Assembly: GCF_007827465.1 (NCBI RefSeq)
Contig: NZ_VISL01000001.1
Span: forward strand, 1,445,001 to 1,509,000
Direction: 5' to 3'
Length of the DNA: 64,000 bases
Source: Dokdonia sp. Hel_I_53
GTDB taxonomy: Bacteria > Bacteroidota > Bacteroidia > Flavobacteriales > Flavobacteriaceae
In this document: positions 9,569 to 17,963 of the stretch, piece after piece
Position numbering within the stretch: the first letter of the stretch is position 1
Layout: every line of letters begins with the position of its first letter
The notes under the pieces: generated by a model
Told to the model about the DNA's origin: nothing
Databases searched by the model: none
What the model saw: the letters and a program-made list of their open reading frames with translations, nothing else
Program-made: the position numbers and the translations under genes

Positions 9569-12403
9569 ATGATTATGATCAAAGTCTTTTTAATTTTTTT
9601 TAGTTTTTCCTTTTGTTTCTCGAGTTATGCGCAAAGTGACAACTATACTTTAAAAAAAAATCTTTCTTTATCTCAAAGATTATTTGATGAAAAAAAATAT
9701 GATAGTGCACATAAGATAGCACAGGTAGTCTACCATGAAGCTTTAGCTTCACAAAGCGATTCTCTTTTACTTGCCGCACTAGTCCAACAAGTGTTAACCT
9801 CATCAAAAGCTATTCCAAATAGCACAGATAGCCTGTATAAACAAACTCTAAATTTAGCTTTAGAATTTGATGATACTCCACTACTAATTCAAACCTATTA
9901 TATTAAAGGCCAAACCCTGTATAACTCTAATAGATATGGTGATTCACAATCATATTTCTTAAAAGTAGATTCTCTTGCTAAAAAACACAATCTTCTAAAC
10001 GAGACAGTGGTAAGAGCAATACTTGCCCGCTCTGAAATCTCACGAACAACTTTTACACATGAGGGAGTAAATAAAGCATCAGAATTACAAGAAGAAGCAC
10101 TCCTGCTTGCTAAACAATTAAATAATGATGGTCTCAAATATGATATATATGTAAGACTCGCAGATATGAATGGTCTCAAAGGAAATATGGCTGAAGTAAA
10201 AAAATATTTAGATCTGACATTTCCTTATTATAAATCAAAAAATAATATCAAACTACTACACCGACTATATTTTACTGAAGTGAGTTACTTCTACGAATTG
10301 AATGAACTTGAAAAGGCTGAAGAAAGTATAATAAATTCCATCAACTATTTTATTTCTCAAGATGCAAAAGAAGAACTAGCTAGTAGCTACGTGAGATATG
10401 GAAACTATTTTAGAAAGAAAAAAAAAGATTGTGTTATGGCAATTTCACAATTCAAAAAAGCGCAAGAGATTTATAAAAATATGAATCAAGAGGTAACTGA
10501 TCGCTTTATGTATTTACTGGAGGGGTTAGCACTATGCCAAGCGGCAAATAATAATTATAAAGAAGCATACGCATTTTATCAAAAAACATATGAAACAAAG
10601 AAAAAACTAGTCAAGAATGCAAATAATGAATTAACCCGCAACTTAGAATCAAAATATCAAGCAGAAAAGAAGGAGCAGGAAATTGCACTCCTAAAATCAC
10701 AAAATCAGTATGCGATTATTCAAAAAACAAATGAGCGTATAGTACTAATTGGTGGGCTAGTCCTTACTACGATAGCTGGAACGTTTCTATTCTTTGGATT
10801 TAAAAATCGCAAGAAAACTAATAATAAACTGCGCGAACTCAATATTGCCAAATCTAACTTTTTTGCCAATATTTCTCACGAGTTTCGTACTCCTATATCG
10901 CTTATTTCAGGCCCTATTGAGCATCAATTGCAGAAATCTAATTTACCCAAACAAGAAAAACATCACTTGCAAATGGCTCAACGTAACTCTAAACGTCTTT
11001 TAACCCTAGTCGATCAACTTCTCGATATCTCAAAATTGGAATCTAATCAGTATCACTTGAAAGTAAGCCAAGGGAATTTAAAAATTTTCATCAACGCATT
11101 ATCTTCCCCATTTGAATTTCTTGCTGGTAAAAAAGATCAAGACTTCCATCTTAACAACACTATCCCAGAAAAAATATGTTGGTTTGATAAAGATGCACTA
11201 GAAAAAATAATCACCAATTTACTTTCTAACGCTGTAAAATACAGTCCAGAAGAAGCTAAAATTGATCTATATACGACTCTGCTGGGCGATACACTTGAGC
11301 TTATTGTAAAAAATTCTGGTGTAGATATATCACACAATGTTCTTAAAACTATTTTTAATCGTTTTCAACGAGCCGATGAAGAAACTATAGGTTCCGGAAT
11401 TGGCCTTGCACTAACAAAAGAACTTGTTGAGCTTCACAAGGGAACAATTACAGTCGTTAGCGATAATAATTGTATGCTTTTCAAAGTGATTCTTCCTGTT
11501 ACTGCAGCGGCCTTTTCAGAGGATGAATTTTGTAACCATACAACTGCTATTAATAATGAGGCTATAATAGATTCCGAAGACACTTTTGTAAATCCAAATT
11601 CTACAAAGTTTATAATAGATAATGATGATGACATTTTCACAAAAAACACTACCCCTATTTTACTCATCGTAGATGATAATGCAGATCTAAGGAAATATGT
11701 AACGAGTCTATTTGATGAACAATACATTATTCACACAGCTGAAAATGGTAAATTAGGCTTTGAAATTGCAAAAGAAGTCGTGCCAGATATTATCATCACG
11801 GACCTTATGATGCCTCAAGAAGATGGTCTCATTTTTACAAAAAACTGCAAGTCTACAGATACTACATCACACATTCCGATATTGATGCTTACAGCAAAAG
11901 CGGGGGACGAAAACCAACTTAAGGGTTTAGAAACAGGCGCAGATAGCTATCTTACAAAACCCTTCAATACGGAAATTTTAAAAAGAACTGTCCACAATCT
12001 ATTATACAGTTATAAAAAACTTCAGGAACGTTTTACCAAAGAGGTTGTGTTATTACCTAAAGATCTTGCCACAAACTCCACCGAGGAGAAATTTCTTGAT
12101 AATCTTAAATCCGTATTGGATGATAAGTTGATTGAATCTGACTTCAGTACAGAAAAATTTGCACAAGCACTGGGGATGTCCCGAATGCAATTGCACAGAA
12201 AACTAAAAGCTCTGACAGGTCTTTCTGCGACAGAGTTTATAAGAACACAAAGGCTCAAACTAGCAGCCCAAATGCTCAAAAATTCTGATAGTAATGTTTC
12301 ACAAGTTGGATATGCTGTGGGCTTTAACAATCATTCGTATTTTACAAAATGTTTTAAAGAGCAGTATGGAATTGCTCCTTCTGAGTACGACAAAAACCCA
12401 TAA
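9569..12403 (+). CDS. TPR hybrid two-component regulator (HisKA-HATPase-REC-AraC)
   Basis: 944 aa from the ATG at 9569. A TTG-initiated frame begins 30 bp earlier, but the ATG directly precedes a good signal peptide. Order: signal peptide (1-21, ending SYAQ); TPR-like helical repeats with FDEKKYDSA and YKEAYAFYQK (about 30-360); membrane helix about 391-413. Then come HisKA with phospho-acceptor His437 in SHEFRTP, HATPase (GSGIGLALTKELVELH), REC with DD pair and phospho-acceptor Asp745 in ITDLMMP plus the Lys of LTKPF, and a C-terminal AraC HTH (about 865-944). One polypeptide thus senses in the periplasm and binds DNA. It differs from classical HTCS proteins in having TPRs instead of Reg_prop propellers. 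TGTTACA repeats flank it, and a lipoprotein cluster follows. Confidence 0.92.
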   Translation: MIMIKVFLIFFSFSFCFSSYAQSDNYTLKKNLSLSQRLFDEKKYDSAHKIAQVVYHEALASQSDSLLLAALVQQVLTSSKAIPNSTDSLYKQTLNLALEFDDTPLLIQTYYIKGQTLYNSNRYGDSQSYFLKVDSLAKKHNLLNETVVRAILARSEISRTTFTHEGVNKASELQEEALLLAKQLNNDGLKYDIYVRLADMNGLKGNMAEVKKYLDLTFPYYKSKNNIKLLHRLYFTEVSYFYELNELEKAEESIINSINYFISQDAKEELASSYVRYGNYFRKKKKDCVMAISQFKKAQEIYKNMNQEVTDRFMYLLEGLALCQAANNNYKEAYAFYQKTYETKKKLVKNANNELTRNLESKYQAEKKEQEIALLKSQNQYAIIQKTNERIVLIGGLVLTTIAGTFLFFGFKNRKKTNNKLRELNIAKSNFFANISHEFRTPISLISGPIEHQLQKSNLPKQEKHHLQMAQRNSKRLLTLVDQLLDISKLESNQYHLKVSQGNLKIFINALSSPFEFLAGKKDQDFHLNNTIPEKICWFDKDALEKIITNLLSNAVKYSPEEAKIDLYTTLLGDTLELIVKNSGVDISHNVLKTIFNRFQRADEETIGSGIGLALTKELVELHKGTITVVSDNNCMLFKVILPVTAAAFSEDEFCNHTTAINNEAIIDSEDTFVNPNSTKFIIDNDDDIFTKNTTPILLIVDDNADLRKYVTSLFDEQYIIHTAENGKLGFEIAKEVVPDIIITDLMMPQEDGLIFTKNCKSTDTTSHIPILMLTAKAGDENQLKGLETGADSYLTKPFNTEILKRTVHNLLYSYKKLQERFTKEVVLLPKDLATNSTEEKFLDNLKSVLDDKLIESDFSTEKFAQALGMSRMQLHRKLKALTGLSATEFIRTQRLKLAAQMLKNSDSNVSQVGYAVGFNNHSYFTKCFKEQYGIAPSEYDKNP

Positions 12404-12429
12404 ACACCTCTTTCCTTCAGGGGTGTTTA
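12401..12429 (+). terminator. stem-loop after the hybrid regulator
   Basis: TAAACACC (12401-12408) pairs with GGTGTTTA (12422-12429); the stop codon TAA is part of the stem. There is no long T-run behind it, so it is a weak terminator or mRNA 3' stabiliser. Confidence 0.4.
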
Positions 12430-12446
12430 CCCCTTTATAATCAACC

Positions 12447-12499
12447 TGTTACATCTGTTACAACCTTTGTTACATCTGTTACAGCAATAGCTGTAACAG
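12447..12499. promoter_or_regulatory. tandem TGTTACA operator-like array with terminal hairpin
   Basis: TGTTACA occurs at 12447, 12456, 12468 and 12477, with the inverted TGTAACA at 12492. The 16-mer TGTTACATCTGTTACA is repeated exactly at 12447-12462 and 12468-12483, a period of 21 bp or two helical turns. CTGTTACAGC (12476-12485), AATA and GCTGTAACAG (12490-12499) form a perfect 10-bp hairpin/dyad. A further TGTTACA is at 12640-12646, inside a wider inverted repeat (CATCCTGT 12635-12642 / ACAGGATG 12673-12680). The gene-free stretch 12404-12742 holds only these elements. The likely ligand is the AraC-type domain encoded just upstream (inference). Confidence 0.6.
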
Positions 12500-12742
12500 T
12501 AAGATAGCTTTGTCCTATTGATACAGATATCATATATAGATAATTGCTAAGGATACCTAGTAAGATATCCTATTCTAAATCAATTATTACAGGTGTTTAA
12601 TGGATCTAGCTTTTGCAAAAAAATAATTTCAAACCATCCTGTTACATATAAAATAGTATCTGTACATAACAGACAGGATGTTGGAATAAACAGAAATAGT
12701 TTTGGCTCAAGTATATAGTCTCTCACAAAATATACATCAGCA

Positions 12743-12901
12743 ATGACTAAGTTAAAAAAATATGAAGGTACACTTCCAGAGCACCCCCACTTTGAGATTT
12801 ACCTAAATATAGATCATCTGGCAAGTGGAGAATATGAATTGAAAATCGTAAATAAAAACAAAATCATAACAATAATAACCTTTAAAAAAAACCAATTATG
12901 A
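12743..12901 (+). CDS. small protein of 52 aa, translationally coupled to next gene
   Basis: A 52-aa reading frame beginning MTKLKKYEGTLPEHPHF and ending in ITFKKNQL. Its stop TGA overlaps the ATG of the kelch-like lipoprotein gene (ATGA), indicating translational coupling. The pattern HPHFEIYLNIDHL-x4-YELKIVNKNK-x8-FKK looks like a genuine folded small beta protein. I recall similar short flavobacterial hypothetical proteins but no function. There is no signal peptide, so it should be cytoplasmic. It is the first gene after the TGTTACA array. Confidence 0.65.
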   Translation: MTKLKKYEGTLPEHPHFEIYLNIDHLASGEYELKIVNKNKIITIITFKKNQL

Positions 12902-13899
12902 AAACCCTAAAATTCATTTTTGCATTAACACTATTTTTTAGCGGCTTCATATTGATTTCGTGTGACACCGATGATTCATCAGCTGGACCAGAGATAATAA
13001 CTGATGATGGAGAAGACCTCTCTTTATTATTTACTACCCAGACGGAAGAAGATCAGATAGGTGAGTTTGCAAATAACGCCATGGTAGCTTACGATGGAAG
13101 TATTTGGGTAGTAGGAGGTCATATAGGTTTTGGTCCTCCTTATTTCACGTCGACTAGTCAAGTCTGGCGTAGTGAGAACGGTGCAAACTGGCTCTCTGTT
13201 TCTTCAGAACAGTTTCCAGCTAGAACGGGACATTCCCTTAATGTTATTGATGGTAAAATGGTGATGATAGGCGGCATAAACCCTGATACCTCAGAAGATT
13301 TTGCAGATATATGGACCTCTATCGATGGTTTAAGTTGGGTACTAGAGGGTACCCTTCCCTTTGGAAGCGTTTACCATCATACAGTAACTGAGTTTAATGG
13401 ACGATGGTATCTCATTTATGCGAGTAGTGTGTTCTCCTCTATAAATGGTGTTGATTGGACTTTCGAGACCACAACTGGTTTTGCAGCGGCAAATTTTCAA
13501 AAGGCAGTTGTTTTTGATAATGCGCTCTATGTAGTAGGGGGGCTTACTGCAAGTAATAGTAGAGTAAATGAAGTCTGGAAAACCACAGACGGCAGTATTT
13601 GGGAAGAAGTAAGCCTCTCTGGTGATATTTATACACCTAGAGTTAATCATACAGTTACAACCTACAATGGTAAGGTTTTCATGATAGGTGGAAGAGCTGG
13701 AACAACGATTTTTAGGGAAATCTTCTACACTAATGATATGGAAAACTGGACGCAATATGACTTGGAAGAAGATACTGATGGTACGAGTGATGGGCTCTAT
13801 GCACATAACACACTATTATATCGTGACGCTCTTTGGATTTTTGGCGGATACAACAGCACACAAGCCTCTAGCGAAATTCTCAGCATAACAGAAGAATAG
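12898..13899 (+). CDS. lipoprotein with kelch-like propeller repeats
   Basis: 333 aa. It has a lipoprotein signal with lipobox ILISC followed by DTDD, an acidic +2 to +5 stretch of the sort linked to surface export of Bacteroidetes lipoproteins. From residue 55 on, about five or six kelch-type blades can be read: GSIWVVGG, GKMVMIGG, NALYVVGG, GKVFMIGG, DALWIFGG, alternating with VWRSENGANW/IWTSIDGLSW/VWKTTDGSIW strands. It is probably a surface-exposed beta-propeller of binding or adhesion type; no catalytic site is recognised. It is coupled by ATGA to the upstream 52-aa gene. Confidence 0.8.
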   Translation: MKTLKFIFALTLFFSGFILISCDTDDSSAGPEIITDDGEDLSLLFTTQTEEDQIGEFANNAMVAYDGSIWVVGGHIGFGPPYFTSTSQVWRSENGANWLSVSSEQFPARTGHSLNVIDGKMVMIGGINPDTSEDFADIWTSIDGLSWVLEGTLPFGSVYHHTVTEFNGRWYLIYASSVFSSINGVDWTFETTTGFAAANFQKAVVFDNALYVVGGLTASNSRVNEVWKTTDGSIWEEVSLSGDIYTPRVNHTVTTYNGKVFMIGGRAGTTIFREIFYTNDMENWTQYDLEEDTDGTSDGLYAHNTLLYRDALWIFGGYNSTQASSEILSITEE

Positions 13900-13945
13900 A
13901 CGTGTTAAACAACACACCCATTAATCGTATAGATGTGTTTCTTAA

Positions 13946-13961
13946 CGCTTTCGCGAAAGCG
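13946..13961. repeat. iterated palindrome, exact 16 bp
   Basis: Intergenic, 47 bp after the kelch-like gene and before the OmpA-like gene. No T-run follows. Confidence 0.92.
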
Positions 13962-14083
13962 ATAAGGATTGCAATTACTAAAAAATCATAAAATGAAGAA
14001 CAATCCCCCTGATACTGAAAATTCGTTGGAACACTAAGCTCAAGTATTAGAAAATGCGAAATAAAATTTAAAAACACACTCTT

Positions 14084-15361
14084 ATGAAACCAGCTAAAAT
14101 TATTTTAATTATCGGACTACTGTTTAGCTTTACAACCGCAGAAGCTCAATTTCTAAAAAAACTTGGAAAAGCCGCTGAACGTGCAGCAAAAAAAACTGTA
14201 GAGAGACGCACTGAAAGAGAAACAGAAAAAAGAACTGATGCTGCTCTTGATAGCGTACTTGATAACAAAAAACGAAAACGCAAGAGACGCAAGAACAGAA
14301 AAAATAAAGGCGGTCCTATTATAGGAGGTGAAACCGATAAGGGTACTACAGATCCCAATTATGAGATCAGTAGAGCTTCCGACTTTGAGCCTGGAGCAAT
14401 GTCTCTATTTGAAGATGCATTTAACAAAGAGAATCAAGGCGATTTTCCAGCGCGTTGGGATACCAATGGTAGTGGAGAGATTACTGTAATCAATGGCGAA
14501 AAATGGCTGCGATTAGGAGGGAATTCTAAATACATTCCAATGCTCAAAAAAAGCCTGCCAGAAAACTACACCGTAGAGTTTGACATGCTTACGCAAGGAC
14601 TCGATCATAGAACTAGTTCCCAAGCTTGGATCACCTTACTCTTAGAAGATAACTCTGATTTTAAACGTGCTAAAAACTGGTGTATGGTTGAGCTCTCACC
14701 GTGTCAATTCATCCACTCACCTGGTACCGTTGAAAAAGTTGTAAATGGAAAACGCGAGATACGCAACAATATTGGAAAAGACTACCGTAATCTCATTAAT
14801 GGAAAATCCCATATTGCAATAGCTGTAAATAAAACCCGAATTCGTGTTTGGATGAATGACAGTAAACTGGTAGACATCCCTCGCCTAGTCCCAGCTGGAG
14901 CTAATGTTTTTAAAATACACACTAGAGGATTGCGGGATGCTGCTGGAGTAGATGAACTATATATAAGCAACTTTAGAATAGGTGCAGCAGGTGAGGACAA
15001 CCGCAGCAAACTAATTACCGAGGGGAGACTTTCTACAAACGCTATCCTTTTTGAATCTGGTAGTGATCAATTAAAAAGTAGCTCCTATAAGATTATTCGT
15101 GAGATCGTAGAAGTACTCGAACGAAACCCAGAGGTACGCATCCAGATCATTGGTCATACAGATACAGATGGGAATACAGCTAGCAATCTTGCGCTTTCGC
15201 GAAAGCGAGCTCAGGCTGTTAAAAAAACCATGACTGTTCAATATGGAATTGCATCTTCTCGAATAACAACCGACGGAATGGGCGAGAGCCAACCCATAGC
15301 CAAAAATAGTTCCCCAGATGGCAAAGCCCAGAACCGTCGCGTAGAATTCATAAAGCTCTAA
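14084..15361 (+). CDS. OmpA-family outer membrane protein with basic N-terminal segment
   Basis: 425 aa. A signal peptide (ending AEAQ, residue about 22) is followed by a strongly basic helical segment at residues 25-85, rich in Lys/Arg (for example KKRKRKRRKNRKNK). Residues about 105-300 form a lectin/laminin-G-like jelly-roll (ARWDTNGSGEITVINGEKW, YTVEFDMLTQG). The OmpA peptidoglycan-binding domain spans about 318-425 (ILFESGSDQL, IIGHTDTDG, NLALSRKRAQAV, NRRVEF). The palindrome at 15192-15207 encodes the LSRKR of that domain. The protein presumably tethers an outer-membrane or surface component to peptidoglycan. Confidence 0.85.
   Translation: MKPAKIILIIGLLFSFTTAEAQFLKKLGKAAERAAKKTVERRTERETEKRTDAALDSVLDNKKRKRKRRKNRKNKGGPIIGGETDKGTTDPNYEISRASDFEPGAMSLFEDAFNKENQGDFPARWDTNGSGEITVINGEKWLRLGGNSKYIPMLKKSLPENYTVEFDMLTQGLDHRTSSQAWITLLLEDNSDFKRAKNWCMVELSPCQFIHSPGTVEKVVNGKREIRNNIGKDYRNLINGKSHIAIAVNKTRIRVWMNDSKLVDIPRLVPAGANVFKIHTRGLRDAAGVDELYISNFRIGAAGEDNRSKLITEGRLSTNAILFESGSDQLKSSSYKIIREIVEVLERNPEVRIQIIGHTDTDGNTASNLALSRKRAQAVKKTMTVQYGIASSRITTDGMGESQPIAKNSSPDGKAQNRRVEFIKL
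15192..15207. repeat. iterated palindrome, exact 16 bp, in OmpA-like gene
   Basis: Encodes LSRKR within the conserved NLALSxxRAQAV segment of the OmpA domain. Confidence 0.92.
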
Positions 15362-15370
15362 AATCCAAAC

Positions 15371-15661
15371 ATGAAAACAATAATCAAATTTGTTCATCTT
15401 ATGATACTTACGCTATGTGTATCATGTGGAGGAGGTGTCAATTACGATGGTTTTACGACCAACGATGATGGAGGAATAGATGAACTAACATTGGTAGAGA
15501 CTTGGGATACTTCTAGTGGAACTCTTTCAGGACAAGCTCAAAATGAATACCTCATACTTGAAGAGGACAATACGCTTGAAGGGTGTAGTGCTTATAGTAT
15601 TGCCTTTAACGACGCGAACTTCTGGACCAATGCATCACCGCACACATCTGGAAAACAATAA
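15371..15661 (+). CDS. short lipoprotein, possibly truncated
   Basis: 96 aa. The lipoprotein signal peptide ends in LCVSC, followed by GGGVNYDGFTTNDDGGIDEL. The rest (LVETWDTSSGTLSG and LEEDNTLEGCSAYSIAFN) looks like the beginning of a small beta domain and stops abruptly. It starts 9 bp after the OmpA gene and ends 37 bp before the next gene, so it belongs to the same transcription unit. I do not recognise a family. Truncation is possible but no downstream continuation in another frame is obvious. Confidence 0.6.
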   Translation: MKTIIKFVHLMILTLCVSCGGGVNYDGFTTNDDGGIDELTLVETWDTSSGTLSGQAQNEYLILEEDNTLEGCSAYSIAFNDANFWTNASPHTSGKQ

Positions 15662-15698
15662 CTTATAAAAACTAATTTAATACTCTAAAATAACCCCT

Positions 15699-16364
15699 AT
15701 GAAAAATCTATGTATTGCCATTGCAATTTTTGTCTGGCTACCAGTAGTATCTCAAAATTCCTGTAGTCAATTTTATCCTACAGAAGAAGGAAAAACCTTA
15801 ATCATCCATCAACTAAATAAGCGAGAACGACTTTCCTCAATTACTGAGTTTACTGTGCTCGAAGCTACCACTGAAGGACTTAAAATAGGTATGATTTTAA
15901 AAGATAAACGTAATGAACCTATCACTGAGGCTACTTTTAGAGCAACATGTTCTAATGGGACAACGCTGCTCGAACCAGAATCTATAATGAGTGGATTAAT
16001 GCGTCAATATGAAGCTATGGAATACAGGATTACAGGCGATGCTATTTCTATACCTAATGATTTAAATGTAGGACAGTCTCTACCTGATGCCGAAGTTACT
16101 ATGGTTATCAATAGTGGAATCATGAATATTACCTCAACGGTAAAAATGACAGACAGAAAAGTTGTGGATGAAGAAGCTATATCAACACCTGCAGGCACTT
16201 TTGATTGTTTTGTCATCACGTATACAAACACGTTACAAATGGGACTCTCCAGAACGATGAAAAGCACTCAATGGATTGCCACTGGTTTAGGAATGATACA
16301 AGAAGAAACCAGAAAGGAAAATGGTAACCTCATTACTAAAAGCGTTTTATACGCTATAAATTAA
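15699..16364 (+). CDS. secreted TapB/DUF3108-like protein
   Basis: 221 aa. A signal peptide ends at VVSQ, followed by NSCSQFYPTEEGKTLIIHQLNKRERL, a middle with ISTPAGTFDCFVITY and a C-terminus STQWIATGLGMIQEETRKENG. This order (PxxEG, AGTFxC, WxxxGxGxI) is what I recall for the periplasmic TapB/DUF3108-like fold of Bacteroidetes. No enzymatic function is known to me. It lies in the lipoprotein cluster downstream of the TPR hybrid regulator. Confidence 0.6.
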   Translation: MKNLCIAIAIFVWLPVVSQNSCSQFYPTEEGKTLIIHQLNKRERLSSITEFTVLEATTEGLKIGMILKDKRNEPITEATFRATCSNGTTLLEPESIMSGLMRQYEAMEYRITGDAISIPNDLNVGQSLPDAEVTMVINSGIMNITSTVKMTDRKVVDEEAISTPAGTFDCFVITYTNTLQMGLSRTMKSTQWIATGLGMIQEETRKENGNLITKSVLYAIN

Positions 16365-16378
16365 TAACCTTTTATAAA

Positions 16379-16927
16379 ATGAATAGTATGGAAACTTTAA
16401 ATACATTAAAAGGCATACTCTTATGCTTAGCGATAAGTTGTTTGATAGGTTGTGATACCGATATTCCTGAAACTGATAACATTTCACCGACGTTTAGATT
16501 TGAGATAAGGGGAGATGGTTTTAGCCGGGTGTTTACAGAAGAAGATGAATTTGATGATTTTCAACTCAATTTAAAAGCTGGAGCCTCTTTTACTATAATG
16601 TTCTCAGGAGCCGATCAAGGTGGATTAAAAAGACTACAAATGGAGTTTCCTCAGGAATACTTTGATTTTCAAACCGATATTGATAGCCCTTGGCAAACTA
16701 CCACTAATACTTTTACAAGAACTATATACTGGAATGGAGATCGCGAGAACCCTCTTACAGGTTATGTTTTTAATGGTAGATTCATAGCAAGTAATGATGT
16801 TGGGTTTCCTTCTATATATCTACGTGCTGAGGATTTTGGAGGAGAAAGTGGTCCTCCCTTTAATATATCTGAGGGAACGATCAATATCAGTATTAACAAT
16901 CACGATACGGAAGTACTAAATTATTAA
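16379..16927 (+). CDS. lipoprotein of unknown function
   Basis: 182 aa from ATG 16379 (a second ATG at 16388 is equally good). The lipobox CLIGC is followed by DTDIPETDN, an acidic surface-export-like stretch. The mature part is a predicted all-beta domain (PTFRFEIRGDGF, AGASFTIMFSGADQGGL, IYLRAEDFGGESG), reminiscent of Ig-like folds. I do not recognise the family. It starts 14 bp after the TapB-like gene, so it is cotranscribed. Confidence 0.65.
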   Translation: MNSMETLNTLKGILLCLAISCLIGCDTDIPETDNISPTFRFEIRGDGFSRVFTEEDEFDDFQLNLKAGASFTIMFSGADQGGLKRLQMEFPQEYFDFQTDIDSPWQTTTNTFTRTIYWNGDRENPLTGYVFNGRFIASNDVGFPSIYLRAEDFGGESGPPFNISEGTINISINNHDTEVLNY

Positions 16928-16997
16928 TTACAGGATCACAAGTGTCAACCATTTATGATATAAAATAACAAACAATAATTAATTTAAAACAACTATT

Positions 16998-17477
16998 ATG
17001 AAAACACTTAAAAAACTTACCTATTTGACTTTTGTAGTATTATCTCTTTTTACCACAGCCTGTAGTGATGATGGAGAAGATGGAATGGACGGAATCGATG
17101 GCATTGATGGTGAACAAGGGCCTGCCGGGGAAGATGGCAATGCAAATGTCTCCTCTATCTTGCTAGAAAACCAAACAATCACAACTGGTAATACCATTAT
17201 TGATATTCCAGAACTGACACAGGAAATTTATGATACAGGGATTGTGTATGCCTATGTTACTGTGACAGGAAATGAATACTGGGAAGTATTACCACTTAGT
17301 TCTTCAGGATCTATAATCTTAGAAATAGACAGAATTGAGGTTGGTCGAGTGACATTACGCTCCACATTCACGCAATCTAACTTGAGACTCAGGTTTGTGC
17401 TCATGGAAGGAAACTCATTGGGCGGGGTGGTAGATTTTAATGACTACGGACAAGTGGAGAGCTACTTAGGCCTGTAA
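16998..17477 (+). CDS. collagen-like-repeat lipoprotein (copy 1)
   Basis: 159 aa. Lipoprotein signal with lipobox TTAC, then SDDGEDGMDGIDGIDG and further Gly-X-Y triplets to GEDGNANV (about residues 26-50). This is a short collagen-like linker, followed by a roughly 110-residue beta domain (ITTGNTIIDIPELTQEIYDTGIVYAYVTV). The acidic residues after Cys fit surface export. It is paralogous to the gene at 17964; even the leader AATTAATTTAAAA-CAACTATT before the ATG is shared. The function is unknown; short collagen-like tails may trimerise. Confidence 0.78.
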   Translation: MKTLKKLTYLTFVVLSLFTTACSDDGEDGMDGIDGIDGEQGPAGEDGNANVSSILLENQTITTGNTIIDIPELTQEIYDTGIVYAYVTVTGNEYWEVLPLSSSGSIILEIDRIEVGRVTLRSTFTQSNLRLRFVLMEGNSLGGVVDFNDYGQVESYLGL

Positions 17478-17963
17478 TCTTATTATTTAAGAATATCTTA
17501 TTTTTTAAAGTTCCTGACAATTGATATGCAGTAAAAGATCCTTACGGCGCAAAAACTACTTAAAAAAATATATAGGTCACAAACACCTACGATACTGGAA
17601 ATGATTTCAATAGTATAAAAAGATTTGTGGTTCCAAAAATTAGGTTATTATTATTTCCACTATGCAGTAAGAAAATCTAATACTGTTACAAATGCTTTTT
17701 AGGAATCCATTTTATGTAAACACTGAAATAAATTACAATCTAATGAAGGACGGCTACGGCATAAAAACCAACGTAAGCGGTAATTATTTTTTTAAATACT
17801 AGTCAAAAGTGTATCTACTCCTGAGAAATTTTTGTTAGAGATTTGATGCGGACATCGCTGTTAAAGGAAGTTGTGTTTAAAGCAAAAAAGTTGAATGAGC
17901 ACAAAGGAGAGCTTTCAAATAATAATCCATATAATCAACACAATTAATTTAAAAACAACTATT
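17478..17963. other. intergenic stretch with possible outer-membrane protein remnant
   Basis: No intact gene. A short frame at 17671-17802 (+) ends NTEINYNLMKDGYGIKTNVS then GNYFFKY and stop. This looks like the last strands of a beta-barrel, and a further KDPYGAKT-like echo lies near 17535-17560. It may be a decayed gene between the two collagen-like paralogues, or chance. The final 30 bp repeat the leader of copy 1. Confidence 0.4.

Noticed and set aside
12403-12742. Hairpin at 12476-12499 as terminator of the hybrid regulator gene
   Set aside because: No T-run follows, and the arm sequence is the same heptamer repeated in tandem, which fits an operator better.
13946-13961. Palindromes interpreted as rho-independent terminators
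   Set aside because: No T-run follows most copies, several lie in divergent promoter regions (39238, 49590, 60841) and many inside genes.
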